From Neelides folsomi (taxonomy: Eukaryota > Arthropoda > Collembola > Neelipleona > Neelidae), in NCBI GenBank assembly GCA_034687125.1, contig JAQGBZ010000019.1:62001-126000 (forward strand): a stretch of DNA of 64,000 nt, given 5' to 3'. The notes under the pieces are model-generated. The model was given only the letters and a program-made list of their open reading frames with translations, ran no database searches and was not told the origin of the DNA. A program made the translations under genes and the position numbers. This document shows positions 48,759-62,800 of the stretch, in pieces (position 1 is the stretch's first letter; the number at the start of each line of letters is the position of its first letter).

Positions 48759-49575
48759 TTAAGCGCAAGCAGTGAAATCCACTTCTTCGGCCTTCTCTGG
48801 GTCAAAACCAACTTCTTTGATTTTATTAAGAACTGCCCGTTTCACCGTATCTGGAACCACACGGTTGGTCGAGAGGAAAATCCATTCGTCATTTCCGCCA
48901 TGTTGACATCTCACACTCAACAAATATGATTCATTGTCAGTTAGCACAAACGTCTCGTTTGCATTCACTATTTAAGAGAAAATTATAATTATAATAATTA
49001 CATTTTACAAAAAATTAATTGCATTTAAAAAATGTATGATTGATAGTAAAATGGTTTGATTAAAAGCAATTAAGGTTTTACCATTTCCTAATAATGAATT
49101 TCCTCCAGATTGCTCGATGTTAGACACGCATTCGACAGCTCCAGCATTGATGAGAGCACAATCTTGGACAATCTTTCGATTCCCAAGGGCCGTGATGTGA
49201 ACTTGGGTCCCTTTGATCTCAGAAGTGAGACAAAGTTTGGAAAAGTCCTTAGCTGGTCCTTTGAGAGCCGTCATCCAATTTCCGAAATGACCTTCGCTGG
49301 CCATCAGAGTGAAGAATTTAATCTTGGCAGCGAGAAGCTAAAATAAAAAAAACATTACTTCAACTTACCGTATTTATTAAAGTTACCGTTATAAATAAAA
49401 GATTGAGTTAGGGATAAAGTGGGTAGAAATAGGCTATAATTAGTAATATTTAATTTAATTTAATGGGTAAAATTACAAATAAGGTGTCGATGTTTTGATC
49501 AGGCGTTGGCTTCATAGCGCATTCTTTCCCCCATGCCCCGGCGAACAGAGTGAGGAAGAAAAGAACAAAACGCAT
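48759..49575 (-). CDS. Lipocalin-like secreted protein
   Basis: Three exons (complement 49477-49575, 49082-49337, 48759-48967) give 187 residues, a usual lipocalin precursor size. Exon 1 has a signal peptide (MRFVLFFLTLFAGAWG) and then KECAMKPTPDQNID, like the Cys-Pro-rich start before the first strand in apolipoprotein D-type lipocalins. Exon 3 has NESYLLSVRCQHGGNDEWIF followed by LSTNRVVPDTVKRAVLNKIK and EVGFDPEKAEEVDFTACA. This corresponds to the last strand, the C-terminal helix and the final cysteine of the ApoD/Lazarillo group (pattern W-hydrophobic-x-R, then K-x-x-G-F/Y-D, then C). The canonical G-x-W motif is not clear: exon 2 has GHFGNWMTALKGP instead. Lipocalins carry small hydrophobic ligands; the ligand here is unknown. 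The start is set by the TATA box and the signal peptide; the longer open frame upstream is 5' flank. Confidence 0.7.
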
Positions 49576-49659
49576 TGCAAGGCTCGAGTTCCAATCCGGC
49601 AGAGTTTTGTCCAAGAACCAACAATTGGAACTCAAATTCCTCTTCTCGGACCTCCTCAA

Positions 49660-49665
49660 TTTATA
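49660..49665 (-). promoter_or_regulatory. TATA box of the lipocalin-like gene
   Basis: TATAAA on the minus strand in the context GGCCTATAAATTG, 85 nt upstream of the ATG. It would put transcription start near 49630 and give a 5' UTR of about 55 nt. Confidence 0.6.
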
Positions 49666-49679
49666 GGCCCTGGAATGAA

Positions 49680-50258
49680 TGGGAAATAATGACGGCTGTC
49701 TATGTTGACTCATTCTTTAACAAAAACAAATTTTCAGAATTGTTTTGATTTAAAAAAGGCTGACAATTCTATTTCTTTTATAGAAAAAATAGCACAATGT
49801 TCATGAAAGTAGAATAAAATTATAACATCGTATTATATTTAATTTACTTAAATTAATGTAGAAAAATGCCCAAAATGAATTTTATAGTCTTTCAAATCAA
49901 CAAGTAATAATGCATTCGTGAAAGCATTTCTATCTATTTTGATCACACAATGAATATCTTAATCAGTAAATTAGACGTAAGATATTAATGAAGACATGTT
50001 ATGAAAATTATAATTGATAGATCCTCATGAACAAAGGAAACGGTCAAAAGTCGCCTGCAGGAAAGATTGCACGCTAAAAGAAGGAACCACCTTGCCACAC
50101 AATGCAAAATAAGATCTATTTCGCTAATTTTTACAAGTTCACCTAAGAAGAAGTTCACCTAATTCACCTTTTGAGAGCAAAATAGTGAAAAAGTTTTGGT
50201 AAATACTTAAATAGTTAATTATTTAGATTAATTGAGAAGTATATCAAAATATTTGAGG
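49680..50258. other. Divergent intergenic region, lipocalin-like gene and SNF8
   Basis: Roughly 0.6 kb of AT-rich sequence that must hold both promoters. Only the lipocalin TATA box was recognised. Confidence 0.5.
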
Positions 50259-51271
50259 ATGAGGAGAAGCGTGGGAGTTGGAGCCATCCATGGAAAGAAA
50301 GTCGTCCAAGAGAAGTTCAAAGATAAAGGAACCGAACTCAATGAAAATCTTTTAGCAGATGTAAGTTATTTAAAATTCAAAAAATAAAGTTAAAGTAGTT
50401 AGACAATGTTATTTTAAGTTAATTTTAATAAATTGTTAAACTATAAATATATTTATTCTTCCTTTATTAATGATCCATTGCAGTTAACAAGTCAGCTGTC
50501 AAAATTCCGAGAGAATCTCGAAGAGTTCGCTACCAAGCATAAGAAACTCATAAAGAAAGATCCCGAATTCCGTGAACATTTCCAAAATATGTGTGCGACG
50601 ATTGGAGTTGACCCCTTGGCCTCCTCAAAAGGCTTCTGGTCTGAAATGCTCGGTATGGGTTCTTTCTACTATGAAGTGGCCGTCCAAACCGTCGAGGTCA
50701 TCTTGGCTCGTGCGACCATCAACGGCGGAGTGATGAGACTCGGAGAGATTAAAAGACTTCTAAATGAAAGTGGAGCGAGAAAGAGGAACAACACACAAGT
50801 GTCATCCAATGACATTCTTAGAGCCATTAAATCCCTCAATGTCCTTGGACGTTCTTGTGGGATCATTCCTGCAAGGAAGGACAAATTGGACGAATTTCTC
50901 ATCTTTTGTGTACCTGAAGAGCTGAGTCTGGACAATACGGCCGTGGTGGAATACGCTGCTAAGAAAGGAACTCCGGTTGTAACTGTAGCTGAATTAGCTA
51001 AAGAATTGCGTAAGGCGCTTAAATTATTTACTTCCTTTAAATTAATTGTCGTTTAATTAGATATTGGATGGACATATTGAATTTATTCGTTAATTTATGT
51101 ATAATTTCAGGATGGGATGAAATTCGTGCTAAATCCGTCATTGATCGTTTGCTCCTAGAAGGAATTATTTGGGTCGACATCGCCGGACCAAAAGCATCTC
51201 CTCAATATTGGCTTCCAAGTTTATTCTTATCTAATTACTCCGTACTCAAATCAGTCCCTGAAGTAATTTAA
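50259..51271 (+). CDS. Snf8: ESCRT-II subunit SNF8/VPS22
   Basis: A core subunit of ESCRT-II, which sorts ubiquitinated membrane cargo into multivesicular endosomes. Exons 50259-50360, 50484-51009 and 51111-51271 give 262 residues (human 258). The start MRRSVGVGAIHGKKVVQEKF corresponds to MHRRGVGAGAIAKKKLAEAK in human SNF8. Exon 2 has the N-terminal coiled-coil (SQLSKFRENLEEFATKHKKL), the invariant block MCATIGVDPLASSKGFWSEM followed by LGMGSFYYEVAVQ, and the first winged helix ending CGIIPARK. Exon 3 is the second winged helix with GIIWVDIAGPKASPQYWLPS. The exon 2-3 join is LRWDEIRAK, from donor TTGC|GTAAGG. All key regions are present and the gene appears intact. Confidence 0.97.
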
Positions 51272-52470
51272 CAAAATCAAGTAAATTGAAATTACTATAA
51301 AAAAATTTATTGTAATTAAAATATAACTATTTTATATTGTGCAATGTAATTTGTACATTTTACATTATATTCATTATATTACATTATATTAAATTATATG
51401 TATAAGTTGTTACATCTAATAATTAGTAACATTTATAAAACTATTGTGGAATAGATAAATAGAAAGAATGTATACCTAATTACAATCATATACTTATGTA
51501 TGGGAGTTATTGTAAGTTTTCAAAATATATTTATCAAACATCATTTTAATTAACGTTATTTAAATTTTATTAAGAGAATTTTAACCATAGAATTTGCTTT
51601 GTAAATCACAAATATGATTCGAAGAATTCTAGCATAGTGATTCATGACAGTTCCTTAGAATTTAATTACGCAATGAATAAATGAGTTATGACTATTAATG
51701 AGTTATTGAGTTTGTAAATTCAACGAACACATTGATATATTTATTCATTAAAGAGCCTACACAACCACACCATTTTAATTGCTTTATTACACATTGTTTT
51801 TGGAACCATCGTAAATTTCTTGAGAATCCCCCTCAAAGTCAATCAAATACAAATGAATAATTTACACTTTAATTGGCTTCTGTAATTTTTACTATTTACC
51901 AAATATTATTTGCAATTTACGTCTATTAATTTTATACAAATTCTTAAACCACTAGTTAATTTGTGCATTAACAATTGTTTTTGCATATATTTGAAATGCA
52001 TTTAAACGTATCTTTCTTGCTTGGCTAATTAATGAGGTTTTGATAGCACAGTTTGGGTTAATTGGTAATAATAATAAAGGTACAATTGGCTAATAAGATC
52101 AACTACAATATGAGTACTATTTTTTAATAAACTGGATTAAAACATTTTTATATTTGACTCCTCAATTAAAGACTCCTTTTATAAACAACAAAATAATGAG
52201 AATACAATAATGACTAAAAAATTCAACAAGAACCGCAGCCCAGCTGACGGGGCAGTTCGAATAAAATTTGAACAACAAAGGGAGCTGATAGTGACAATAA
52301 TTAATATTTATATTTACATAAGTAACAATCATTAAGTAATTATTATTTTATGTATTTAACTTACTCTGTTTGAGGGCAGTAAAGGACATGGATTGAATAA
52401 AGGTACGAAGAAGGATTTAATTAATTAATTATTTATGTAATCTCTAAAAGTTGGAGTTTAATTAGGATCT
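51272..52470. other. Intergenic, tail to tail
   Basis: AT-rich sequence between SNF8 (+) and the Na+/K+-ATPase beta gene (-), including ATTATATT-type low-complexity repeats near 51360-51400. No gene was recognised. Confidence 0.5.
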
Positions 52471-55400
52471 TCATTTTGAATCAATCATGAGCTCAATGTG
52501 AACGGAGCCCACTCGGTTGATCTTTTCATAATCAACGTTCTTCGCCCAGGCTCTGCACTCCACATTGATAATTACTCCCTCTGAAATTAATAAAAAACAT
52601 AAAACCACAGTTTAATTTATGTTTTAAAAAGTATCATTTTAAATTGAGTATTAAACAAACCTGTGGGATTTGGGATATGAACGAAAATGAAGGGGGCGAG
52701 ATAATTATCTTGTTTAAGATAGGGGAAATAAAAAGCATCAATCCCAGGAGCAGGGTAGAAATTAATTTCCCCGACGTTTTCCTGATCATGAACATTTTCC
52801 CCTGCACAAGAGATCCAAATCTTGTTTTTGTTTTTCGCAGTTTTGATGTGATCCTTCAATACTTGTGGCATTATATCAGGGAGGTCATTTGGGTCGTTGT
52901 ACGGATCTGGTTGCCAGTCGTAGATCTAAAAAATACCAATCATGATTTAAAATGATTCCCTGATAATATTGTAATATTGTAAAAAATACTAGGATTTAAA
53001 TTTTCCACACGAATCTCCATACCTTGTTCAATTTAATAAGAATACAAGGAGATCCAGCCGGATATCCAAAGCTGTCATCACTTTTGCATTCTTTAAAGTT
53101 GGTAGTGTCAATGAGACAACTTCGGTCTTTGCCAGCAGGATCATTTTCGGTGCAGTTGAAAACTCCAGGTTTGGTCTTTCCAGCGTCGGCTCCTGCAGAA
53201 ATGAAAAAAGATCTTGAATTTGGGGTAAATTCGGGTAGAATTCCAATTTCCTCCCCGTTTTATTATTCATGATCTTTGCTCTCACGTCAATTCCTCCTCA
53301 GGGACAATAAAATTAAACAGAGGAAACCTCATTGGAATCTCATTAAACTTCCAGGTCCCTTTGCATCTTTTTTCTTGGCCCTTTTATTCCACTCAAGGAG
53401 AATTCTTCAAACATTCCCAACCTCCTCGTTTCATGGATGGGAAGAGAAATGATTGCATGAAAATACAAGGCCATTTCTATTAGACTTTACGATAAATGGA
53501 TTTCATGCGTGGGGAGAAATAGCAAAAATGATCAATTATTTAAATCAATTATTATTCACTTACTCTCGATAAATGTGTTCAATTGAGATGACCAAAATTC
53601 AGAATCCTTTTTGTCTTTCTTATTGTACCAAATGAGAGTTGACTGTTCATTCTTGTCGGAATCAGGCATAGGTCCTGAAAAATCATAAATCATTCAATAA
53701 CAGACACACAAATAAGATTTATTGAAAAATTTTCCACTTGTCAGATTTTGAATGCTTTATAACTTACTAAAACCAATTCCAGGATTACTTCCGATGATTC
53801 CATTTGCTCCAATCCATTTGGGATGATCGTAGCTTAAAGTTTGGTAAAAGATGTAAAAGCATGTGCCCCAAAACAACGCCAAGAAGAAATAAAAGATCTA
53901 AAAATACAAATTTTCATTACACTACAGAATAAACTTTTGATTTAATTAACATTTTATATTTGTACATTTTGAATTTGCTTTAATTTCCACTTACGATGTA
54001 AAATACGGTGATTTTAACTGCAAGAAAAAAATCAAATTATTAAAACAATGCTGATAATTCAGATACTTTGTGATTAAATAGCAAAAAGCAAAGTCTATAA
54101 GTACGAGTATTTAAGCAAAAGTAAGACAAATGTCATCATCTACTATAGGTAGATTAATTTTGGCCACGATACACATAACGTACTTAAAGAGTCAATTAGC
54201 TTTAGATTTTCGCTTGAGATCAAAATCGATATTTATGTAGATCTTATCTTACGATCCTCTCTTGAATTTTCATGTAGCCATGAAATGAAATTAACACGCG
54301 GTTTAGATCCAGGAACATGTTTTCCTATTCATTTTCCTATCTATTTTCATTTTCATATTCATGGACCAAGTGGAGCTTGAAGTTCGCAGGTTTGCATAAA
54401 ATGAAAACTCCCTTGCCAATTCCCCTCCGCTCAGCTTGTGTGAAATATTGAGGGTCGTTGGGAGATAGTTCAATATTATACAATCTGTACATGGGCTCAA
54501 GTGCACACTGCCCTGATCCAGATCAAATCATTCGACAAATTCTGAACATAATGGAATTTCTTTACGATCTCCCATATCAAACCATCTTCTTACGATTTCA
54601 TACATATCACATAAGTTAGAGATAACCCTCGCTTGTTAATAAACTTCTTATATCTTAAGCATCTGTTCATTTATCTTCTTTAATGCTTTTGGATTATCGG
54701 TTTCTTTTAGATATATCCCATATAATCACAAGACGAAGATTCTTTATGAAATAGAACAAGAACACTTATCTTACACTTTATAATACACTGTAATAAACTG
54801 ATATAAAATACACTTTAATATAAAAGTATATTAAAGCACTGTACTATATAATATGGAGCGGACTAATATATTGCCTATAAAATGTACTGTATAGTTAGAA
54901 TTTAATACCCACGTAGGTATATAAGCATGTAGCAGATTAAATATATAGGAAATTAAGTATGAAGTATATGGGCTCGTTAAATTATAGCCCAACTTTGTTC
55001 ATTGTATTACAAGATCAGTTCTATCTTGAACAAAAGGCGATTTAAACGGAGTTGAACGTCAGTGCAGAATTTCCAAGTCCTTCCACATAAGAGATTCATA
55101 AGAGACCCGAAATCTGTTTTGTCTATCCTTAATATATAGGAAGCATGGAGAATAAGGAAACGCCGAGGTTCATAAATGAGCTCAATATTGAGACATAACG
55201 ATGTGGAAGAACAAATATACACTACTGGAATCCCTGGATATCTTTCCGCATCTTTTGGCTATGTTCGCTATCTAACAAGTAAATACATTATATTGACGAT
55301 GTTGGTACATATTACATTACACGCTACACACATGTACTTAACCAGACAAATATAAGAAACTGGGAAATATAGGAAGTTGAGAAGTAAAGTGTATATAAAA

Positions 55401-58400
55401 AGTTGAAGACTCGAGTGGAGAATCTGTGTGTGTGGGGGGTTTTATATGGAATTGATATACTCCCAATGTTGTAAAATGAATGTTGGAGAAGTTGAGCCAA
55501 GAGAGCCTTCAATTGGCGAAAGAGAATTGGCAAAGGAATGAAAAAATCCTTTTGTCCTTCCTCAGCTCAAAACTCGTCCTCTTTCGCCGCTTGCGAACCT
55601 CCAGGAGAAAAAGCTGAAATCTTTTATCTTTTCATTAATGTTCATTTGCTTCTTGTGTAAATCTTACGTTTTCATCTTTTTGTATTTCTGGAATTTCATT
55701 CTTTTGTATTTGGTTTAACAACCGGAGAGATTTTGAAATTTATTTTTTAAAATGTGGCCCACAATTCCACTCTGTTCCACAATGGTAGACGTCTGGATTT
55801 TTAATACAAGAGATAAATGCTAATTATTCCGCACTTCAAGGTTCAACTGTCTCCTATATGTTCGATAACCTTATAAATATTTCTCCTCGATCCTATGTTG
55901 AATCGTGGTAAAAAATGATTATCTGACTTTTACTAATAGATAGGAATACGCATATCATATATAAACATAAATGTATTGTATCTGTATTTACATTAATATG
56001 TATTAGAGGTAAGTATTTAAGAGTAGGTTATATTATAATAATGTATGTGTTTATTTTATGTATTCTATGAATGTGTTACACACTTTAATGTCAAATCGTT
56101 ATATAACGTGTTTAGCAGTGTTTAGTAAATTATAATGAATAGTTATTATGTGCTTCAACTTAGGAAATATTCCATAACTTCATTTACATATATTTGTTAG
56201 TTTGGTTTTATATGCTTTTGTACTTATAATATTAATTCCTTATATGGCATTTAGCTAACTAAGCGGTAAGCATGTATAGTCTTTACTTAAGTGGAGTTAA
56301 ATGTATTCTTTATACTATCTGTACATATGAGTAAATTCCTTATTCTTTATATTTCTATATATCTGAATCTAGATAGATCATTTGGGATTATTTAAAAGAT
56401 AGGGTTTGGTAATTGTGAGTATTTGTATGTTCTTTGTGTACTTAACTCGACGTCAGTTCCAAATTCCAAGTTTGAGTTGCACATGTGGAGGATCTGAATT
56501 TATTATTCAAGGGACGAATCCCATCGTGGGTTTGAATCCACACATAATAATTATATTCCACTCCACCAAACTCCGTTAACTTCTAGCTATACCTCACTCA
56601 TTTAAAGACCAAAGTAGTCGCAATAGCTTTATTTGGTAAACCATGGACCATTTGTGCACATTATACAATTATTTGTCTAATAGATTCATTTATAATAGTA
56701 TTAGACCCAAACAATGGTTTTATATGGAACAGAAGATAAAGGAAAGATATGTTACAAATAAATCAACTTACACAATACGCTATCAATGCCTAGTTTCACT
56801 ACAGAATACTAAATAACCATATTAGATAATCTTGTATATTAGCTGTAATTGTCACATACATCTTTAGAGTATAAAGAGGTCCTGAGACACAATGTTTAGA
56901 GAACAATTTTAATTAGGAACCAATTATGAAAACCAATAAGCGTAAAATTAAATTGTTGCATGGAAAATCTCTTTTAGGTTAGACAAAAGTGTCCAAAATC
57001 AAGTTTTAATATAACGATAAAATATATTGCTTTTTATGCACTTTTGCAAAGTTATTATTTAATTTTTCATTCCTCAATTTAAAGGATCTTTTACTATTTT
57101 AAATCTCTTAAATGTAGGTAGTATATTTGTGTTAATGACCTATTCCTCCTCTTCGTCCTTCTAATGCCAAGGTTTGATGTTTTAAAATAGTTTTTCCTGG
57201 AGGCTTTAATATCAAAATTTTTAAATGCTTCTAGGAGATGTCTTCGTTCATATTAATATCATATTATAATGACTAAATAAACCCATTTTGATGAAACTAA
57301 CACTCAAATATCAATAATTTTTTAAAAGACATTTAAATAGGGTTTAATATAGTATTTTCAAATATTCAAACCATGTCAAATAAGGCAAATATGAGTAAAA
57401 ATCCTAGCCATCAAAACAACAAAGATGATTAAATTTAATGTCAATTCCCCCTTTTAAATTATCAACATGTGTCTATTTGTTGAATATTATTTATCGCCTT
57501 TCGTTTCTTCGACCTCGAGTCAATTGTGTATTGTATACTCAAGTAAGTTTATATTCATCTTAAGTTAAGTTTAGATAACAGTTAAATTTCTTAAGAACAG
57601 TTACATTCCTCAGTGGGGATCGAAAATGATACAATAAACTATCAATGATATGAGGAAGAGATAAAAACACATATCATGGAAGGAACCGAGATATAAAAAT
57701 ATTTTCTTACACCCGCTGCTATTGGATTGGCATACATTATAAACACATATGGTACATTCAAACATGTTAATCACGTTTATTATCATTATCATTATTATGC
57801 ATTATAGTTACTAATACACATCACATGGATTTAACTAGGCATTAAAAATAAATCTGTGATTCATTCAAAGATTTAACCACTTTACTCTACAATTGGCGAT
57901 TTTGATTTGAATAAGTATTCGATCAAAATGATTTCTATAAATAACAAAGTAGTAAAATAACAGATTGGATAAATCAGTAAACATGTAAAAATAGCTTTAA
58001 GGTTCATCTTTAATGCATTAACAAATTCGAGAAATCCGGAATGATTATTCTATTTATTTACTACTTATTTGCTCTTTGTATTATTATATGGAACTTCGTA
58101 GATCCACTATTCTTATTATTATTGTATTTAAATACTATAAATTAAATAGATTATGTACAGATTACAAACTTGTAAAACTACAAATATTTATATCTTAGAA
58201 GGTATTTATGTAAGTATATTAATAATTGAATTAAACACCATTATAGAGTACGCTCATGCACTACTTTTATTCAAGGCATATTCCTTTAATTCCTTCATAC
58301 TTATTGTTTAATACAGACATGTTTGCTTAGTTATCTTATGTACCATATAAAGCACCATTATAAATAAAGTAATACTTATATTAAGTGATGCAGTATTATT

Positions 58401-59863
58401 AATGTTGTATTTATTTATATTAGAAATGTATTTGTAAATAGAGTACATAAATACAAATACTATAAGCCTAGTACAGTAGTTTCGTGTTTAAACCATTTAC
58501 AGATATTTTCTAGATATGAAATATAAATCTTCTTATAATAAATATTTTAGTAAAGAGAACGGGCGAGTGATAAATGTAATTGAAGGGAACATCTATGAGT
58601 GTTTACTCATCCAAATGTATCATAAGACATATGAAAATGATTAATATTTATCAAGAAGATTTCTCCATCAATATTTTTTATCCCCTTTGACGAAACCCTC
58701 ATGAATTAATGCATTACCGAAAGAGAGTTATTGGGTTGTATAAAACTCTTTTCCCTGTCTGGTTTGATTCAAATTTCGACCCTTCAAACCATCACAAATC
58801 TTGAATAAATATAAATGTAATTTATAATGCAGTCTATATCTAAACTGATAATACGTATTCGAATCGACCTTTTTTACTCACAAGTACAATTTAAACTTGC
58901 AATTATTTTACATGCCTATTCGTATTACTGTATTGCTAACTTGCTAAATACCGTATATCTAAACACGTACATAAAGAAATGTCTGGTATAGCCAGACCCA
59001 GCTAGATTTTCAATTTATTCAACCAACTTTATCTCTCTTATTATCATTTAATAAAAGATTCAATAAAATTTAAATGCAATTTTAATCAGTGTTATCCAAT
59101 TAAGATCAAAAATTCATTCTTGATAATTGTCCATAGAGTGAGTAGCCGTGCATTAAAAAGGGGGCAAATAAATTGGCAGTGTAAGTTGTGGCTTTTGGAG
59201 ATCTCGTCGGGGGTCTGTGAATTCACACGTGGAGGATTCTCCTCCTCTTCCAATTCACTCTCCTCTTCACCTAACTTTTTTTCTCCTCTCTTGGCCTCGA
59301 AAACTTTACATAATCCTCGTCCTTATCTCACAACCCACCACCGCCATTGAAAAATAATTCAAACTCGGCTTTTAATTAACTAAATATTCCAAGAAAACTT
59401 TTTCCATTCCTCATGTAAAGCCCAAAATTCCCCTCTAAAAAAATTTCCTCTGGACATTTCTCCCTTTTCCTTGACTAAAATCTCAACCCAGTTGTTCGCT
59501 TCCCACATAATGACACAAATAAACTGAAATATAAAACTTTTTAAACCGGCCTCTTAATTATTAATTACAAAAACAATCACTTTAATGATGAACATCTAAA
59601 CAAAGGATATTTAACCACTATGAGAAATTATGCTAAAAGAGTCTCAAATTGCCTTGTAAATTGTGTAATTGGCCAAGTTTGTATGAATTAAGCATTGAAG
59701 AGCAAGCCATTAAAGTTAGTTAATTGGAGTGTTAAAAGTTCTTACACCACGACCCGGCAGTTCTCCCGAGGAACTTTCCCTCCTCGCCGTTCCAAATAAA
59801 GTGGGCAAAGGATTCCTGTTGAGGTCCCTTCGGCACGACCCCGTACTTCCCCTTCTCGGCCAT
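52471..59863 (-). CDS. nrv: Na+/K+-ATPase beta subunit (nervana type)
   Basis: The beta subunit folds and delivers the sodium pump alpha subunit to the plasma membrane and also acts in septate junctions. Exons (complement): 59746-59863, 53995-54017, 53768-53897, 53564-53674, 53023-53192, 52661-52925, 52471-52580; 308 residues. Exon 1 is cytoplasmic, with FIWNGEEGKFLGRTAGSW. The microexon and exon 3 form the single membrane span, FKITVFYIIFYFFLALFWGT. Then come GIGFRPMPDSDKNE with LIWY, the extracellular cysteine pairs (FNCTEN/SCLID, ECKSD/PCILI, ISCAGEN/VECRAW; six cysteines as in the family), KIYDWQPDPY and the C-terminal EGVIINVECRAWAKN...GSVHIELMID. NCT is a glycosylation site. The start MAEKGKYGVVPKG was chosen by analogy; the frame is open upstream to an ATG at 59992, which would add 43 residues. 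All phases agree. Confidence 0.95.
53995..54017 (-). other. nrv: 23-nt microexon of the Na+/K+-ATPase beta gene
   Basis: The exon is flanked by acceptor TTTTTTCTTGCAG and donor GTAAGTG. It supplies the end of a TTT codon and the residues KITVFYI at the start of the membrane span. Without it the frame breaks and the span is shortened. Confidence 0.88.
54018..59745 (-). other. nrv: Large intron 1 of the Na+/K+-ATPase beta gene
   Basis: A 5.7-kb AT-rich intron. No exon was recognised in it, but alternative first exons, which are common in nervana genes, could be hidden here or upstream. Its open frames (for example 55324-55533, 59120-59350) have no support. Confidence 0.55.
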
Positions 59864-62800
59864 CTCAAAGTGAGGAATGTGTTCGGGTGAGACGTGGAGG
59901 AGAACTGGCGGCTCCAAACCAACCTCAGCCCTTTTCCCCTTGCTTGGAGTGAAAAAGGAGTCAACGGCATTGGCTCCTCCACGCAGACACAACTCCTCTG
60001 CATTCTCTCAGCAGAGGTTTTAATAATACCCGGGCATCAAGAACATTAGTCGGGAAGAATCTTCACCTCATCCGCAATTTGCCATCCAATGAAACCATGA
60101 AAGTTGAGATCCAGAAGGACCATCAACCTCCATCAAAAGTTATTAGTACAGCAACAGGCGATGAAGCAATGGGAGATCAATCCAATTATTTTTCATCTTT
60201 ACAGTCAACGGGCCCAAAATCTTCATTAACCATTAAATGACTTTATACATAACTATTATTGTATTAAAACAACATATTCATATGATATGTCTTATTCCAT
60301 AAAGTACATTTACCTATATGTTAGAATAACATACATACATTTTATGCTGAGTACAGATATGTAAAGTTAGGTACAGAACTGAATATTTATTATATTGCTC
60401 TCTAATTTTCATATTCTTTGCAAAATATGACAGATTAGTGAACTTAAAAAGGTTCGTGTTATTGGATAATATATCAAATATTAAATTACATAAAAGGTAT
60501 CAATTTACCTTGAGTGTATAATTTCATATTCAGATTCACTTCGTTTAAGTGCTTCCTAATTTCAGTACTTTTAGCTAGAAATAAATTTGAATTTCCTGTA
60601 GCGATATTGATTTTTATCTTTAGAAATACATTTAACTACATACTACAGTATTTATGATGTTGTTATTTAAATTAGGCATTTTAAATTTTATGTTAATTAT
60701 TTTAATTTTATATAATGTCTGCAATCTTCGGATTAATATTTATGTAATAGGGTAGATAAGATATTTACTATTTAAGATCGTTCCATCTGTTATTTTCCAC
60801 CGAAAATAAATTTGCTAGCTGAATATACTAGGCTAGGATATACATATGTACATTATAATTAATAGTTAATGTGTAACATAACAGAAGCCTTAAGAAATGA
60901 AAAGGAGAAGAAAATTAAATGAAAACAAGCAAAGTCTTACATTTCCACTTTCATCGTCTTTGGGTGATTTTTAATAACCCTTTTGTTATTTGATACATTT
61001 TGAAACTCTTTAATGTTCTTGTCATTTTCTAGTGATAAGATTTATAAAGGAAGGGATTAAAATGTTTTTGAGATTCTTTGAAAAGTTTTCTTTGTAGTGT
61101 TTAGGTTGGTTTATGAATGTTAGTGGAGCTTTAACAACTTGTTTGATTGAATCTACAAGTTGAAGAATTGATACGTAACAAATTCTAATGTGAGATCTAT
61201 TTCAACAACTGCTTTATCAAATATAGTACAAATATATTTATATTTCGTACAAGATAAATGAGATTTAAACGTGTCAAATTGAAATAGAAAGCAATTCACT
61301 TTTCTCATTTTTATCTTCAAATCAGCTTTAGATTTCTTTAAGGAAGTATAAAACTCCGATTCATTTTACATGCTACTATTTAATATATAAGGATAACTGA
61401 AAACTCTTATAATAAACAGTTCAATATACGAGTACGTTATTTCACATATTTTCAATTCTATTTCTATTATAGTCTTATCATTATACTTCTTGCTCTTATT
61501 CTGGATAGATAAGGCCAATATTTTTGTAAGTCAGAAAAAATATTTATTACATCAAATTGATTTACAGATATTTACAGATGTAAGTAAAAGAAAAGAATAA
61601 AAACATTCTCAAGCAATAAAACATGTTTAGATTATTAGTTTGCCAATTAAGAACACCTTTGAACTTCCCATGAATTCGATTACAGGATTTGTCAAAGGAA
61701 TGACAATTTGTGGGAGAGCACTCAAATAGTCAACCAATTGTTCACTCGTTGTTCATTTCCCATTTAACTTGTTTCCCCAATTTATTCTCATTTTCTTTCA
61801 AGATCTTCCGGTTGAAAAATCCGCAATCAAAAGTAAAAACTACAAATGTACAAAGTTGTTGAGAATTTTCAATCTCGTGATCCAAGTCGGTGCATGCGAA
61901 TCAATGTGGAAACGGGGTCGGGTTAAAAAAGGGGGGAGGGAGGGAAATTCTCCATTTAAAGAGCATGATATTAAACTAGGAATGAACAGGTAAGACATGA
62001 ACTGAGAGATATAACTAACCAGATATTCTCATTTGCTTTGTCAGGTAATACTAACATTATATTTAATAATAGTTATGGTTAATGCACATGGTTAATGGTT
62101 TAAGCATAAGCTTAATATTTTAAGCGAAACTCACAGAGTATGCTTTAAGTTTCCAAAGTATAGTATAGCAAATGAGATTGAGCTCGTAACAATTGTAACC
62201 TCGTTTCTCCCACACTTGTTCCCAATGCAGTTCCCCTCGTTTCCCCCCTTAGAACTAACTCTGAAAGCCATATAGCAATGACTAATTACGAGCCCACCTG
62301 CTGGTGATTTTACTCTGCCTTTATTCTTCCCTGAATCAACTCACCACAACACGACACCGGAATTCATTTTTGCACACATCTCCTCTTCACTCATTTTCAT
62401 ACACACTTCAACCAGCGATATTTCTCTGGTTTCAAAAGTGTCCGTGTGAGTTTCATTTCGGCGCCTTTAGCGCCACCCGCGCCACCCCCGCAGACAAAAC
62501 ATTTTTTGACAGATATGAATAAAAAAAGTGTGCTAAAGGGGAGAATTGGCCTCTGTGGGAGGAAAATTCCCTTTGGGACCAGGTGAGACTAGGTATACAT
62601 ATTGCCAATTACATAGTTTGAATATCAAGAGCAAAGACCATAGCTTCCCGGCTCTCTTCCATCATGAGTCATTCAGGTGAGATTGATTCTTTTAATTAAC
62701 AAAGTCAACTCAGGGTTAGCTATAATGCACGATAATTTTTGTTATGCACATGATAAACATTAGAAATTAGACAGGTAGTTTATTATCATATATGGATTAA

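Noticed and set aside
56515..56545. tRNA-like T-arm (GTGGGTTTGAATCCACAC)
   Set aside because: The stem and 7-nt loop do not pair correctly, and no acceptor stem, D arm or anticodon arm could be found upstream.
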